Origin: Natranaerofaba carboxydovora
Lineage (GTDB): Bacteria > Bacillota > Natranaerobiia > Natranaerobiales > Natranaerofabaceae
Length of the DNA: 64,000 nucleotides
Assembly (NCBI RefSeq): GCF_022539405.1
Contig: NZ_CP054394.1
Location: 374,501-438,500, forward strand
Reading direction: 5' to 3'
In this document: in pieces, positions 42,769-51,919 of the stretch
Layout: the number at the start of each line of letters is the position of its first letter
Numbering within the stretch: the stretch's first letter is position 1
Notes under the pieces: generated by a model
What the model was told of the DNA's origin: nothing
Seen by the model: the letters and a program-made list of their open reading frames with translations, nothing else
Database searches by the model: none
Position numbers and translations under genes: made by a program

Positions 42769-42870
42769 CATCATCCGATTTATATGCCTTAAATAATAAT
42801 TGTAGTTCTCTCATTTTTGATAGGGAGAACTGCAATTTTTTTATTTTTAATGTGAAAAATTTGTTACTAA
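42769..42870 (+). repeat. dispersed intergenic repeat, family 1, copy C, with terminator hairpin
   Basis: ATCATCCGATTTATATGCCT followed by TAA, then TTGTAGTTCTC / GAGAACTGCAA arms (42800-42810, 42825-42835), a T-rich run and AATGTGAAAAATTTGTTA. The whole 100-bp unit matches the minus-strand copy near 63666-63763. The 308-bp gap in which it lies shows nothing else except an AT-rich stretch with TTGACA near 42897. Confidence 0.7.
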
Positions 42871-42979
42871 ATTTTTTGCTAATCCCCTTGACACGATATA
42901 TTTTTCTATAGTACAGCATTAAATAAATAACTATAATGATAATTAATATTAATAATAAGCAAAAAGGGGAGAAAGAAAA

Positions 42980-43370
42980 ATGTTAGAGGATGTAAATTTT
43001 GTAAAAATATATAAGTGCTGTAAGTTTAGTTGGATTTTCATTGAATGCTCTTAGAGGTGCTTTAGAAAGAGATGAATTTTATATTGATGGAGGGCTTGAT
43101 AAACTACCTCTTTTTGATACTAAGGTTTTTGAAGAGGATAATGTTGTAGAGGCTCTAGGAACAATCTTAAAAGAATGCAAAAACTGCAAAATGTATCACG
43201 ATGAAGATTGTGTGATTAATTTAATGAGATCTTCTTTGGAATTTGTGCTGTTAGGGGAGGTATTAGATTACGAAGGATCAACTTTTGTCTACTTAAATGA
43301 ATTTAAGAATAATAATGAGGAATTAGGGGAAGAGTTATTTTTAGCATATAATTCTTTGATCTATAAGTAA
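42980..43370 (+). pseudogene. conserved rubrerythrin-linked protein with a frameshift
   Basis: ATG after GGGGAGAAAG begins MLEDVNFVK, but the rest of the protein lies one frame over, continuing SLNALRGALERDEFYIDGGL, DKLPLFDTKVFEEDNVVEAL and CKNCKMYHDEDCVINLMRSS. The frame change is near 43008. The downstream frame alone has no ribosome site before its ATG at 43041. It resembles a small conserved protein with C-x2-C and D-E-D-C that I have seen beside rubrerythrin genes. Either the gene is inactive or the sequence has an indel error. Confidence 0.6.
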
Positions 43371-43371
43371 A

Positions 43372-43407
43372 ACCTATGAGCAGGTGAAAACCTATAAGCA
43401 GGTGTGA
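43372..43407 (+). repeat. short tandem duplication before the rubrerythrin-like gene
   Basis: ACCTATGAGCAGGTGAA followed by ACCTATAAGCAGGTGTGA, an 18-bp unit repeated with two to three changes. Confidence 0.6.
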
Positions 43408-43440
43408 AAAATTTAATTTTAAACAAGGGAGGGTTAAATA

Positions 43441-43869
43441 ATGACTACCAAAAATGAATTGACAATGGCAAATACTCTTGGTGAGGCTAAAGGAACAGGA
43501 GCTGAAATGGCTGTTAAGCAAAATTTTAGTGGTGAAACTCAGGAAACAGGCCTATATCTTGCAATGGCAAGGCAGGCCCAAAGGGAAGGTTATCCAGAAG
43601 TTGCTGAAAGTTTAAAGAGGATTGCTTTTGAGGAAGCGGAGCACGCTGCAAGATTTGCTGAATTGAATGGGATGATAAACGAAAGTACTTTGGAAAACCT
43701 TAAGGAAATGTTAGAAGGAGAGACTTTTGCCAATAAAGGCAAGAAAGAAGCAGCCGATAAAGCTATGGAAGAGAAGCTTTATGAAACAAGCAGCTACTTC
43801 CTTGAGTCATCTAATGATGAGGCAAGGCATGCAAGAATGTTAGAAGGGTTAATAGAGAGATATTTCTAA
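43441..43869 (+). CDS. rubrerythrin-like ferritin-fold diiron protein
   Basis: 142 residues. Four-helix bundle with diiron ligands from ETQETGLY, EEAEHAARF (E-x2-H), the glutamate in KLYETSSYF and DEARHARML (E-x2-H). The C-terminal rubredoxin domain of full rubrerythrin is absent. Likely reduces hydrogen peroxide in this anaerobe, taking electrons from a separate rubredoxin. ATG after GGGAGG. Confidence 0.85.
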   Translation: MTTKNELTMANTLGEAKGTGAEMAVKQNFSGETQETGLYLAMARQAQREGYPEVAESLKRIAFEEAEHAARFAELNGMINESTLENLKEMLEGETFANKGKKEAADKAMEEKLYETSSYFLESSNDEARHARMLEGLIERYF

Positions 43870-43871
43870 AC

Positions 43872-43900
43872 TTGACACAGGTATATTTAGGTAGTATATT
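43872..43900 (+). promoter_or_regulatory. promoter of the valS T-box transcript
   Basis: TTGACA, 17-bp spacer, TATATT. Confidence 0.75.
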
Positions 43901-43964
43901 TTAAATGAACAGCGTGAACCAAAACTTAAACTATGTTGCGATTAATTAAATATATTAAAATCTA

Positions 43965-44215
43965 AGATCGGGAGGAGTAGGCAGGGGATGTTTACAGAGA
44001 GGGGTATAATTTGGCTGAGACTACCCTAAGCAAAACCTGCTGAACGTCGCCCGGGAGATGGCTTTCTGAAGTGTCTTTTTATGATTAGTAAGAAAGCCCG
44101 GTGCTAACTAACAGCATCGTTAAAACAGAGAGCCCCACACATGGGGAAAAAAGGTGGTACCGCGAAAGCATGCCTCTTTCGTCCTTTTTGGATGAAGGGG
44201 GCTTTTTTGATGCAA
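43965..44215 (+). promoter_or_regulatory. T-box leader of valS
   Basis: Leader RNA that senses uncharged tRNA-Val. Seen: a stem-I start with GGGAGGAGTAG, the T-box AAGGTGGTACCGCG (44151-44164), whose TGGT pairs with the tRNA acceptor end, and a terminator GCCTCTTTCGTCC / GGATGAAGGGGGC with T-run (44172-44216). Uncharged tRNA-Val should favour the antiterminator and allow valS transcription. The specifier codon was not mapped with certainty. Confidence 0.9.
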
Positions 44216-44244
44216 AATACATAGGATAAAAGGAGTGAATCAAT

Positions 44245-46893
44245 ATGGCTTTGGACTTACCTAAAGTGTATGATCCACACAAAGTAGAATCAAAATGGTA
44301 TGAGAACTGGTTAGAAGGTGGTTATTTTGAAGCGAAAGGTGATGATAGGAAGAAGTTTTCTATAGTAATCCCACCGCCTAATGTAACAGGCTCCTTACAT
44401 ATGGGCCATGCTTTAGATAATACCCTGCAGGATATTTTGATAAGATACAAGAGAATGAACAATTATGACACTTTGTGGATGCCAGGGACAGATCATGCCG
44501 GTATTGCTACTCAAACTGTAGTAGAAGCCCACTTAGCCGAAGAAGGACAGAACAAGTACGATCTTGGTAGAGAAAAGTTTTTAGATAAAGTTTGGGACTG
44601 GAAAGAAGAATATCATGATAGAATTAGAGGTCAACTGCAAAAATTAGGTGTCTCCTGTGATTGGTCAAGAGAAAGATTTACCATGGATGAAGGTTGTAAC
44701 AAAGCTGTGAAAGAAGTTTTTGTTTCTTTGTATGAAAAAGGGCTGATCTATCAAGGTAGTTATATCATTAACTGGTGTCCTAACTGTAACACAGCGCTTT
44801 CGGATATAGAAGTTGAGCATTCTGATGAAGAAGGAGATTTGACCCATATCAAGTATCCTTTAACTGATGGAAGCGGCGAAATTATAGTAGCAACGACCCG
44901 TGTAGAAACAATGCTAGGTGATACAGGTGTAGCTGTTAACCCAACGGATGAAAGGTATAAACATTTAGAAGGTAAAAAAGTAAAACTGCCAATTGTAGAA
45001 AAAGAGATTCCGATAATTTTTGACGAATATGTGGATCCTGAATTTGGCTCTGGTGCTGTTAAGGTGACACCTGCCCATGACCCTAATGATTTTGACATGG
45101 GGGAACGCCATAATTTGGAAAAAGTAGATGTTATAGCGAAGGATGGAAAGATGACGCAAGAAGCCGGGAAATTTGCCGGTATGGATAGATTTGAGTGCAG
45201 AAAAGCCCTTAAAGAGGAACTAAAGAAAGAAGGTTATATAGCTGATATAGAAGATTATAGTCATGCAGTAGGACACTGCCAAAGGTGTGATACAGTTGTT
45301 GAGCCTCTTCATAGTACTCAGTGGTTTGTCAAAATGAAACCTCTTGCAGAACCAGCCATAAATGTTGTGGAAGAGGGAAAAACTGAGTTTGTACCCGATA
45401 GATTTAAAAAGATTTACTTGAACTGGATGGAAAATATCAGAGACTGGTGTATTTCGCGTCAGCTTTGGTGGGGGCACAGAATTCCTGCCTGGTACTGCGA
45501 ATGCGGTAAAACTATTGTGTCAAGAGAAGAACCTGGTGAGTGCCCTGATTGTGGTGGTAACAATTTGGAGCAGGACCCCGATGTTTTGGATACGTGGTTT
45601 AGCTCAGCTCTTTGGCCCTTCTCAACAATGGGCTGGCCAGAGGATACTGATGACCTTAGAAAGTTTTATCCTACTGATGTGCTTGTTACTGGTTATGATA
45701 TAATATTCTTTTGGGTGGCCAGGATGATATTTTCCGGATTAGAATTTATGGGGGAAACTCCTTTTAGAAAAGTATTAATCCATGGTCTTGTTAGAGATGC
45801 TCATGGAAGAAAAATGAGTAAATCCCTTGGTAATGGTATAGATCCCTTAGATGTTATAGACGAATACGGTGCAGATACACTTAGGTTTACCCTGGTTACT
45901 GGTAATACCCCGGGTAATGATATGAGATTTTCTTATGATAGAGTAGAAGCTAGCAGGAACTTTGCCAATAAAATATGGAATGCCTCCAGGTTTGCTTTGA
46001 TGAATTTGGAGGATTTTGAAAAAAGAGAACTCACCCCGGATAATGAAAACTTAACCCTGGCTGACAGGTGGATTTTAAGCCAATTAGGGGAAGTCATTGA
46101 CAAAGTAACCACTTTAATTGATAAGTTTGAGTTGGGAGAAGCTGCCCAGGAACTATATGAGTTTATCTGGACTCAGTTCTGTGACTGGTATATTGAGATG
46201 GCCAAGATCAAACTTTATAACGGTACTTCTGAAGAAAAAGCTATAACACAGAATGTACTGGTGAAAGTTTTAGATGAACTACTGCGACTGCTTCATCCTT
46301 TTATGCCATTTATTTCCGAGGAAATATGGAACAAACTGCCCGTTGAAGGCGAAAGTATAATGATTAGTTCCTGGCCTACAAAACCATCAGAGTTTGAAGA
46401 TAAAACATCAAAGGTAAAAATGGAACAATTAATGGAAGCTATTAGAGCAGTAAGAAATCTTAGAAGAGAGATAAATCTGCCTCCTGCTAAAGAATCACCT
46501 ATTATAGTACATGTTTCGGGTGAAGAAGATCATAACAACTTCGAAGATGGAAGAGTTTACCTAGAGAACCTAGCAGGGGCAAAACCTGTTGATCTTGTAA
46601 AAGACCTACAGGACAAACCTCAAAAAGCACTTACAGCGGTAGTTAGAGGAGCAGAAATTTATATGCCTCTTGAAGGCTTAATTAACCTTGATGAAGAAAT
46701 AGAGAGATTAGAAAAGCAATATAATGAATTATCAGATGAAGTATCAAGGGTTGAAAATAAACTATCCAATGAAAACTTCATAAATAAGGCGCCAAAAGAT
46801 GTAGTCGATAAGGAAAGAGAGAAAGGTAAAGATTATAAGGAGCGTCTAGAAAAGGTAAAAGACCGGCTTGAATCGCTAAAAGCAATGAAGTAA
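44245..46893 (+). CDS. valS: valine--tRNA ligase
   Basis: 882 residues, class I synthetase. HIGH-type motif HMGH at 52-55 (PPPNVTGSLHMGHAL), KMSKS at 523-527 (GRKMSKSLGNGIDP), editing domain with ATTRVETMLGDTGVAV, zinc-like cysteines CQRC, WYCECGK and CPDCGG, and a C-terminal coiled coil (about 815-880) that binds tRNA. Controlled by the upstream T-box. Standard length. Confidence 0.98.
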   Translation: MALDLPKVYDPHKVESKWYENWLEGGYFEAKGDDRKKFSIVIPPPNVTGSLHMGHALDNTLQDILIRYKRMNNYDTLWMPGTDHAGIATQTVVEAHLAEEGQNKYDLGREKFLDKVWDWKEEYHDRIRGQLQKLGVSCDWSRERFTMDEGCNKAVKEVFVSLYEKGLIYQGSYIINWCPNCNTALSDIEVEHSDEEGDLTHIKYPLTDGSGEIIVATTRVETMLGDTGVAVNPTDERYKHLEGKKVKLPIVEKEIPIIFDEYVDPEFGSGAVKVTPAHDPNDFDMGERHNLEKVDVIAKDGKMTQEAGKFAGMDRFECRKALKEELKKEGYIADIEDYSHAVGHCQRCDTVVEPLHSTQWFVKMKPLAEPAINVVEEGKTEFVPDRFKKIYLNWMENIRDWCISRQLWWGHRIPAWYCECGKTIVSREEPGECPDCGGNNLEQDPDVLDTWFSSALWPFSTMGWPEDTDDLRKFYPTDVLVTGYDIIFFWVARMIFSGLEFMGETPFRKVLIHGLVRDAHGRKMSKSLGNGIDPLDVIDEYGADTLRFTLVTGNTPGNDMRFSYDRVEASRNFANKIWNASRFALMNLEDFEKRELTPDNENLTLADRWILSQLGEVIDKVTTLIDKFELGEAAQELYEFIWTQFCDWYIEMAKIKLYNGTSEEKAITQNVLVKVLDELLRLLHPFMPFISEEIWNKLPVEGESIMISSWPTKPSEFEDKTSKVKMEQLMEAIRAVRNLRREINLPPAKESPIIVHVSGEEDHNNFEDGRVYLENLAGAKPVDLVKDLQDKPQKALTAVVRGAEIYMPLEGLINLDEEIERLEKQYNELSDEVSRVENKLSNENFINKAPKDVVDKEREKGKDYKERLEKVKDRLESLKAMK

Positions 46894-46957
46894 AAGAGTG
46901 AATAACTTGTTTGGCACATACCCATAGCTCATATAATTTGTTACAAATTTCTGAATT

Positions 46958-47107
46958 GACTCTGGTGTAAAAAGTATATTCACAAAAGTAAAGTGTTTTT
47001 AATTGATACATCTAAGATTTGTCAGCAGTCGAAATAAGGCTTCCTCATCAAGATGTATTGCCAATTAAAAACAAAACTTTGTTCATATGACTTTTTGCAT
47101 CAGAATC
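46958..47107. mobile_element. MITE-like palindromic element, family 2, complete copy
   Basis: Left arm 46958-47013 starts GACTCTGGTGTAAAAAGTAT; right arm 47051-47107, read in reverse, starts GATTCTGATGCAAAAAGTCA. Both end in a GTTTTTAATTG...ATACATCT segment. The arms are imperfect inverted repeats of about 56 bp around a 37-bp centre; no protein is encoded. Single termini recur near 18254, 33914 and 21794. It lies in the 302-bp gap between valS and folC, which holds nothing else, and could fold into a long hairpin. Confidence 0.65.
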
Positions 47108-47195
47108 AATATTCGCTAAAGGTATATACCAAAACAAGCAAATGATTATAGTCCTAAAAAATGCTGTTGTAGTCAGGATGAAGGAGGAAAATAAA

Positions 47196-48533
47196 ATGGG
47201 AGATGAAATATATAAAAGCAGTAATACCGGCGTTGAATGGATTTTGAGCCTTGGTAAGTTTGGCCAAAAACCGGGTTTATCTAGGGTTGACTATATAATG
47301 GATAAGCTTGGTAACCCACAAGATGAAGTGAAATATATTCATATCGGTGGGACAAATGGTAAAGGTTCTACCTCATCGTATATAGCCAGTATTTTGAAAG
47401 AAACGGGTTATAAAGTAGGGCTTTTTACTTCTCCTTTTATGGAGCGTTTTAATGAAAGGTTTAGGATTAATGATAAAGACATACCAGATGAAGTGTTAGA
47501 AAGATTAATTGAGGAAGTAAAACCTATTGCAATGGATAAAAACTTACACGAAAAACATGGTCATCCAACTCAATTTGAAATAGTAACGGCTATAGCTTTT
47601 TTATACTTTGCAAGAGAAAAAGTGGACTTTGTTGTATTAGAGGTTGGCCTCGGTGGGAGGCTCGATTCAACAAATATAATAACTCCTACATTATCTGTGA
47701 TAACCAATATAGGTCTTGAACACACAGATGTTTTAGGAGACAGTGTTGAAGAGATTGCAGCAGAAAAAGCGGGCATTATAAAAGAAAACGTTCCAGTTGT
47801 TACAGCTATTGAAGATGAAAATGCACTAAAAGTAATCGAAGATAAGGCAATGGAAGAAAACTCAAAAGTATACAAAATTAGAGAGGACTTTTCTTATGAA
47901 TATATTGAATCTAATTTGGAAGGGCAGTTATTTGATTATAAAGGTATAAATGGCCGTGAGATGGATTCTTTGAAAATTAATCTACTTGGGTCACATCAAA
48001 TGAAAAACGCTTCATTAGCTGTTGCGACAGTAGAAGCTCTTAAAGTTTTGGGTTTTGACATTCCTTTAATATATATTAGAGAGGGGCTAAAAAAAGCTAA
48101 ATGTCCTGGAAGAATGGAAATATTGAATGATGAGCCTTTTATATTATTAGATGCATCACACAACTTGGAAGGAATTAGATGTTTAGGAAATGAGATACGA
48201 AAGAATTTGTCCCCTTATAAAGATATAATATTGTTGATAGGAGTACTAGCTGATAAAGAAGTTGAAAAAATGCTAGCTGAAATTTTACCCGTAGCTACTT
48301 ATGTGATTTTTACCACACCTGATAACCCTAGAGCTAAAACTCCTGGAGACTTAGTTGAGTATGCTTTAGAATATGTTTCAGAGGAAAACATTATTGTAGA
48401 AGAAAATATAGATAAGGCAGTTGATATGGCCATGGGATTTATTGAGGGTAAAAATAGTGAATTGGCCTTAGTTTGCTGTGGTTCTTTCTTTGTGGTGTCT
48501 CCTGTTAGGAACTGTTTGAAAAATAATCATTAA
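47196..48533 (+). CDS. folC: folylpolyglutamate synthase/dihydrofolate synthase
   Basis: 445 residues; ATG eight bases after AAGGAGG. Mur-ligase fold: P-loop HIGGTNGKGSTSSYIASIL, FTSPFMERFNERF (omega loop), EVGLGGRLDSTN, ITNIGLEHTDVLG with EIAAEKAGIIK, and C-terminal LDASHNLEGI. Adds glutamates to folate and may join dihydropteroate to glutamate. The valS-folC order is common in Firmicutes. Confidence 0.96.
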   Translation: MGDEIYKSSNTGVEWILSLGKFGQKPGLSRVDYIMDKLGNPQDEVKYIHIGGTNGKGSTSSYIASILKETGYKVGLFTSPFMERFNERFRINDKDIPDEVLERLIEEVKPIAMDKNLHEKHGHPTQFEIVTAIAFLYFAREKVDFVVLEVGLGGRLDSTNIITPTLSVITNIGLEHTDVLGDSVEEIAAEKAGIIKENVPVVTAIEDENALKVIEDKAMEENSKVYKIREDFSYEYIESNLEGQLFDYKGINGREMDSLKINLLGSHQMKNASLAVATVEALKVLGFDIPLIYIREGLKKAKCPGRMEILNDEPFILLDASHNLEGIRCLGNEIRKNLSPYKDIILLIGVLADKEVEKMLAEILPVATYVIFTTPDNPRAKTPGDLVEYALEYVSEENIIVEENIDKAVDMAMGFIEGKNSELALVCCGSFFVVSPVRNCLKNNH

Positions 48534-48649
48534 TTAAAAATAGAATTAAAATAAAATTTATAAAAAGGAAGGATTTACTGACTTATTATCGAAGTAAAAA
48601 AACTGTCATGTAAATCGATATTTTTTTGTCTAATTGTTTTTATTTTTAC

Positions 48650-48678
48650 TTGTTTTTATCGTAACAAATACGTATAAT
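48650..48678 (+). promoter_or_regulatory. candidate promoter of the rnf operon
   Basis: TTGTTT, 17-bp spacer, TATAAT, about 75 bp before rnfC. Confidence 0.55.
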
Positions 48679-48754
48679 TTCTAAGGCAGGTGATTTTTTT
48701 AAAATTTTAACTTTTTAGACTAAACTATATTATAGAAAAGGGGTGAAAAGCAAT

Positions 48755-50086
48755 ATGGTTATCGAACCAAGTAGTTTTAAGGGTGGGATCAACCCGGGGC
48801 ATTATAAAATATCGGCACAGAAACCAATAACCAAAGCAAGTGCTCCAGAAAAAGTTTATATTCCACTTCAACAGCATATTGGTGCCCCATGTACCCCCCT
48901 AGTGGAAAAAGGTGAAGAAGTAAAGCTAGGGCAAAAGATTGGGGAAGGGCAAGGTTTTGTTTCGGCTCCTGTACACGCAACTGTGTCAGGCAAAGTTATT
49001 GATATCACAGACTATACTCATCCGTTAGGAACAGAAGTGCCAACTATCATTATTGAAAATGATGGTCAAGACGAGTTACATCCAGACATTAAAGGCAATG
49101 GTGAACTAGAAGACCTTTCTGTAGATGATCTAAAGAATATCATTAAAGAAGCAGGGATAGTTGGAATGGGTGGAGCTACTTTCCCGACGCATGTTAAGCT
49201 ATCTCCGCCCGATGACAAGCCAATAGATACTATAATAATTAATGGAGCAGAATGTGAGCCTTTCTTGACATCAGATCACAGGACTATGGTGGAGCATGCT
49301 GAAGAGCTTGTCTATGGGACAAAAGCTATCATGAAAACAGTAAACTGTCACAATGCTTATATTGGGATTGAAGCAAACAAACCAGATGCAATAGAAAAAA
49401 TCAATGAATTAGTAAAAGATGATAAAAACATCGAAGTTGCTAAACTAGAAGTAAAATACCCACAAGGTGCAGAGAAACAGCTTATAGAAACTGTGACAGA
49501 TAGACAGGTGCCTTCTGGTGGCCTCCCAATGGATGTAGGATGTATTGTTAGTAACACAGGAACTTGTGTTGCTATCGCGAAAGCAATTAGAGAAGGAGTT
49601 CCCCTTTACGAGAGGGTAGTTACAATCACAGGAAGTGGTGTTGAGGAACCTCAGAACTTGCTAGTGAGAATTGGCACACTAGCATCTGAAGTAATCAAGG
49701 AATGTGGAGGTATGACTGATAACACCAAAAAAGTTATCATGGGTGGTCCAATGATGGGTATGAGTCAGCCAACTACGCATTTTCCTGTGATCAAAGGAAC
49801 TTCAGGTATTCTTCTTTTAACAGATAAAGAGGTAGAGCTTCCTGAAGAAGGTCCTTGTATTAGCTGTGGTAGGTGTATTGATGGTTGTCCGATATCATTA
49901 TTACCAAATAGAATAGCTGAGTACAGTGATCATGAAAGATATGAAGATGCAGAAGAGTATAATGCTCTTGATTGTATTGAATGTGGCTGCTGTACTTTTA
50001 TATGCCCAGCTAAAAGATTTTTGCTCCATCACATTCGTCTGGCAAAAAATCAGATAATGGCTAGGCGTAGGGAGGAACAAAAATAA
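48755..50086 (+). CDS. rnfC: Rnf electron transport complex subunit C
   Basis: 443 residues; ATG nine bases after AGGGGTG. NADH-binding flavoprotein-like subunit: IVGMGGATFPTHVKL and NGAECEPFLTSDHR are NuoF-like nucleotide and flavin motifs, and two [4Fe-4S] motifs CISCGRCIDGCP and CIECGCCTFICP follow. Passes electrons between ferredoxin and NAD+ on the inner face. First gene of rnfCDGEAB. Confidence 0.97.
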   Translation: MVIEPSSFKGGINPGHYKISAQKPITKASAPEKVYIPLQQHIGAPCTPLVEKGEEVKLGQKIGEGQGFVSAPVHATVSGKVIDITDYTHPLGTEVPTIIIENDGQDELHPDIKGNGELEDLSVDDLKNIIKEAGIVGMGGATFPTHVKLSPPDDKPIDTIIINGAECEPFLTSDHRTMVEHAEELVYGTKAIMKTVNCHNAYIGIEANKPDAIEKINELVKDDKNIEVAKLEVKYPQGAEKQLIETVTDRQVPSGGLPMDVGCIVSNTGTCVAIAKAIREGVPLYERVVTITGSGVEEPQNLLVRIGTLASEVIKECGGMTDNTKKVIMGGPMMGMSQPTTHFPVIKGTSGILLLTDKEVELPEEGPCISCGRCIDGCPISLLPNRIAEYSDHERYEDAEEYNALDCIECGCCTFICPAKRFLLHHIRLAKNQIMARRREEQK

Positions 50087-50120
50087 GTAATTTATTTTGT
50101 ATAGAAAAGGAGGGAGCACA

Positions 50121-51035
50121 ATGGAAGACAAGTTTGTAGTATCCCCATCACCTCACTTGCGTACACAGGAAAGCGTAAATACGATTATGCGAGATGTAGT
50201 GATTGCTTTGGTTCCTCCAACTATTGCAGGTGTGATATTTTTTGGATGGTGGGGCTTAGCCTTAGTGATTATTGGCATGATATCAGCAATGGTCACCGAA
50301 TCTATAATCCTAAGAAAATCTCTTGCACCTAAAGCAATTGTGGGGGACTGGAGTGCTGCTGTTACAGGAATGCTAGTTGCACTCATATTTCCTCCGATTT
50401 CACCCTGGTGGGTGGTAGCGATTGGCTCGTTTGTTGCTATTACTATCGGAAAGCTTTTCTTTGGTGGAATTGGGTACAATATTTTTAACCCTGCATTAGT
50501 AGGAAGAATGATATTATTTGTTTCATGGCCTGTATTTTTAACAACCTGGTCAGAGCCAGTAGGAACTCATGATGCTATAACTGGAGCAACTCCATTAGAT
50601 GGTGCAGAGGCAACTTATACTGAATTATTTATAGGTAATGTTAGTGGTTCTCTTGGAGAGACTTCAGTATTAGCGATTCTAATAGGTGGTATTTATCTCC
50701 TCGCAAAAGGTCATATTGATTGGCGCGTTCCGGTTGGATATTTAGGTGCAATGGCGCTTTATACTCTTATAGCTGGTGAAGACCCTATCTTTCACTTACT
50801 AAGTGGAGGAGCAGTTTTTGCAGCATTTTTCATGGCTACCTGCATGGTAACTTCTCCATTTACAAGGTCAGGTAAGCTTATATTTGGTATTGGATGTGGA
50901 GTTTTAACGGCTTTATTTAGAGTTAATGGAGCTGCACCCGAAGGTGTGACTTATGCAATTTTAATCATGAACGCTGTGGTGCCGTTTATAAATAATTACA
51001 CCAGGCCCAAAATTTATGGGGAGGTGTCTAAATAA
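50121..51035 (+). CDS. rnfD: Rnf electron transport complex subunit D
   Basis: 304 residues, about ten helices; ATG after AAGGAGGG. FMN attachment is at the threonine of DAITGATPLDGAEA (T157, S/T-G-A-T motif), the target of ApbE. GGIGYNIFNPALVGRM is the family signature. Membrane part of the ion pump. Its stop overlaps the rnfG start by one base. Confidence 0.96.
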   Translation: MEDKFVVSPSPHLRTQESVNTIMRDVVIALVPPTIAGVIFFGWWGLALVIIGMISAMVTESIILRKSLAPKAIVGDWSAAVTGMLVALIFPPISPWWVVAIGSFVAITIGKLFFGGIGYNIFNPALVGRMILFVSWPVFLTTWSEPVGTHDAITGATPLDGAEATYTELFIGNVSGSLGETSVLAILIGGIYLLAKGHIDWRVPVGYLGAMALYTLIAGEDPIFHLLSGGAVFAAFFMATCMVTSPFTRSGKLIFGIGCGVLTALFRVNGAAPEGVTYAILIMNAVVPFINNYTRPKIYGEVSK

Positions 51036-51859
51036 TGAGCTTCGGTGAGATTTTAAAACTAGGTATAACTTTGATGGTTGTTGCTATAGTTTCAGCGGGA
51101 GTATTGACTTTTGCTCATGGAGTAACGGCTCCTGTGATTGAAGAACAGCAGCTAGCTGAGATTGAAGATGCAATGTTTGAATTTTTCCCTGATGCTGATG
51201 AAGTAAAAATAGAAGAAATTGACGGGGAAGAGTATTATATTGCTTTAGCTGACGGAGAAGAAGTTGGTGTTGCCACTAGATCAGTAGGTGGTGGTTATGG
51301 TGGCGATATCAAAATGATGGTTGCGGTTGATATGGATGGAACAATTAAAGGTGTACAGATACTAGCACATGAAGAAACAGCAGGTCTTGGAGATGTGATT
51401 GAAAAAGAAGACTTTAGAGAAGAATTTGTGGGAATTGACAAAGAAACTGCTGTGTCTGCTGAAGTTGATAATATCTCAGGTGCAACAGCAAGTGTTGGTG
51501 GAGCCACGACAGGTGCAGAAAGAGGCAGAGATCAGCTAGCATTTGAATATCTAGGTTTTGAAGCACCAGAGACGGATGTAGATGTAACACAAGTGCCTGA
51601 TGGAACCTATGAAGGTACAGGGGATGGCTTTGGTGGAGACACTGTGGTTGAAGTTACAGTAGAAGGCGGAGAAATTGTTGAGATAGAAGAAATATCAAAC
51701 GAAGACACACCAGAATATTGGGATGATGCATGGCCAGAAATAGCTGACAGAATAATTGAAGCACAGTCAATGGAAGTTGATGCTGTATCTGGAGCTACTG
51801 CTTCAAGTGAAGGTGTAATGGAAGCCGTGGTAAATGCTCTTATTGATGAGACTGAATAA
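51035..51859 (+). CDS. rnfG: Rnf electron transport complex subunit G with a second FMN-binding domain
   Basis: 274 residues, longer than the usual 180-210. One N-terminal helix, then an RnfG domain with GGGYGGDIKMMVAVDMDGTI, HEETAGLGD and the FMN motif NISGATAS (SGAT 148-151). After this comes a second FMN_bind domain (about 185-274): VPDGTYEGTGDGFGGDTVVE and a second motif AVSGATAS (SGAT 252-255). Both threonines could carry FMN by phosphoester. Very acidic. ApbE is encoded 9 kb downstream. Confidence 0.92.
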   Translation: MSFGEILKLGITLMVVAIVSAGVLTFAHGVTAPVIEEQQLAEIEDAMFEFFPDADEVKIEEIDGEEYYIALADGEEVGVATRSVGGGYGGDIKMMVAVDMDGTIKGVQILAHEETAGLGDVIEKEDFREEFVGIDKETAVSAEVDNISGATASVGGATTGAERGRDQLAFEYLGFEAPETDVDVTQVPDGTYEGTGDGFGGDTVVEVTVEGGEIVEIEEISNEDTPEYWDDAWPEIADRIIEAQSMEVDAVSGATASSEGVMEAVVNALIDETE

Positions 51860-51919
51860 TAAAGAAAAGTTTATCAGGAATAAGTTAATTAAAACCTTGA
51901 AAATGCTGGAGGTGAAAAA

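Noticed and set aside
43372-43407. CRISPR-like direct repeats
   Set aside because: Only two adjacent units without spacers; it is a simple tandem duplication. No CRISPR array or cas gene was seen anywhere in the window.
44085-44282. A minus-strand frame across the valS leader
   Set aside because: It overlaps the T-box and terminator, whose structure explains the sequence.
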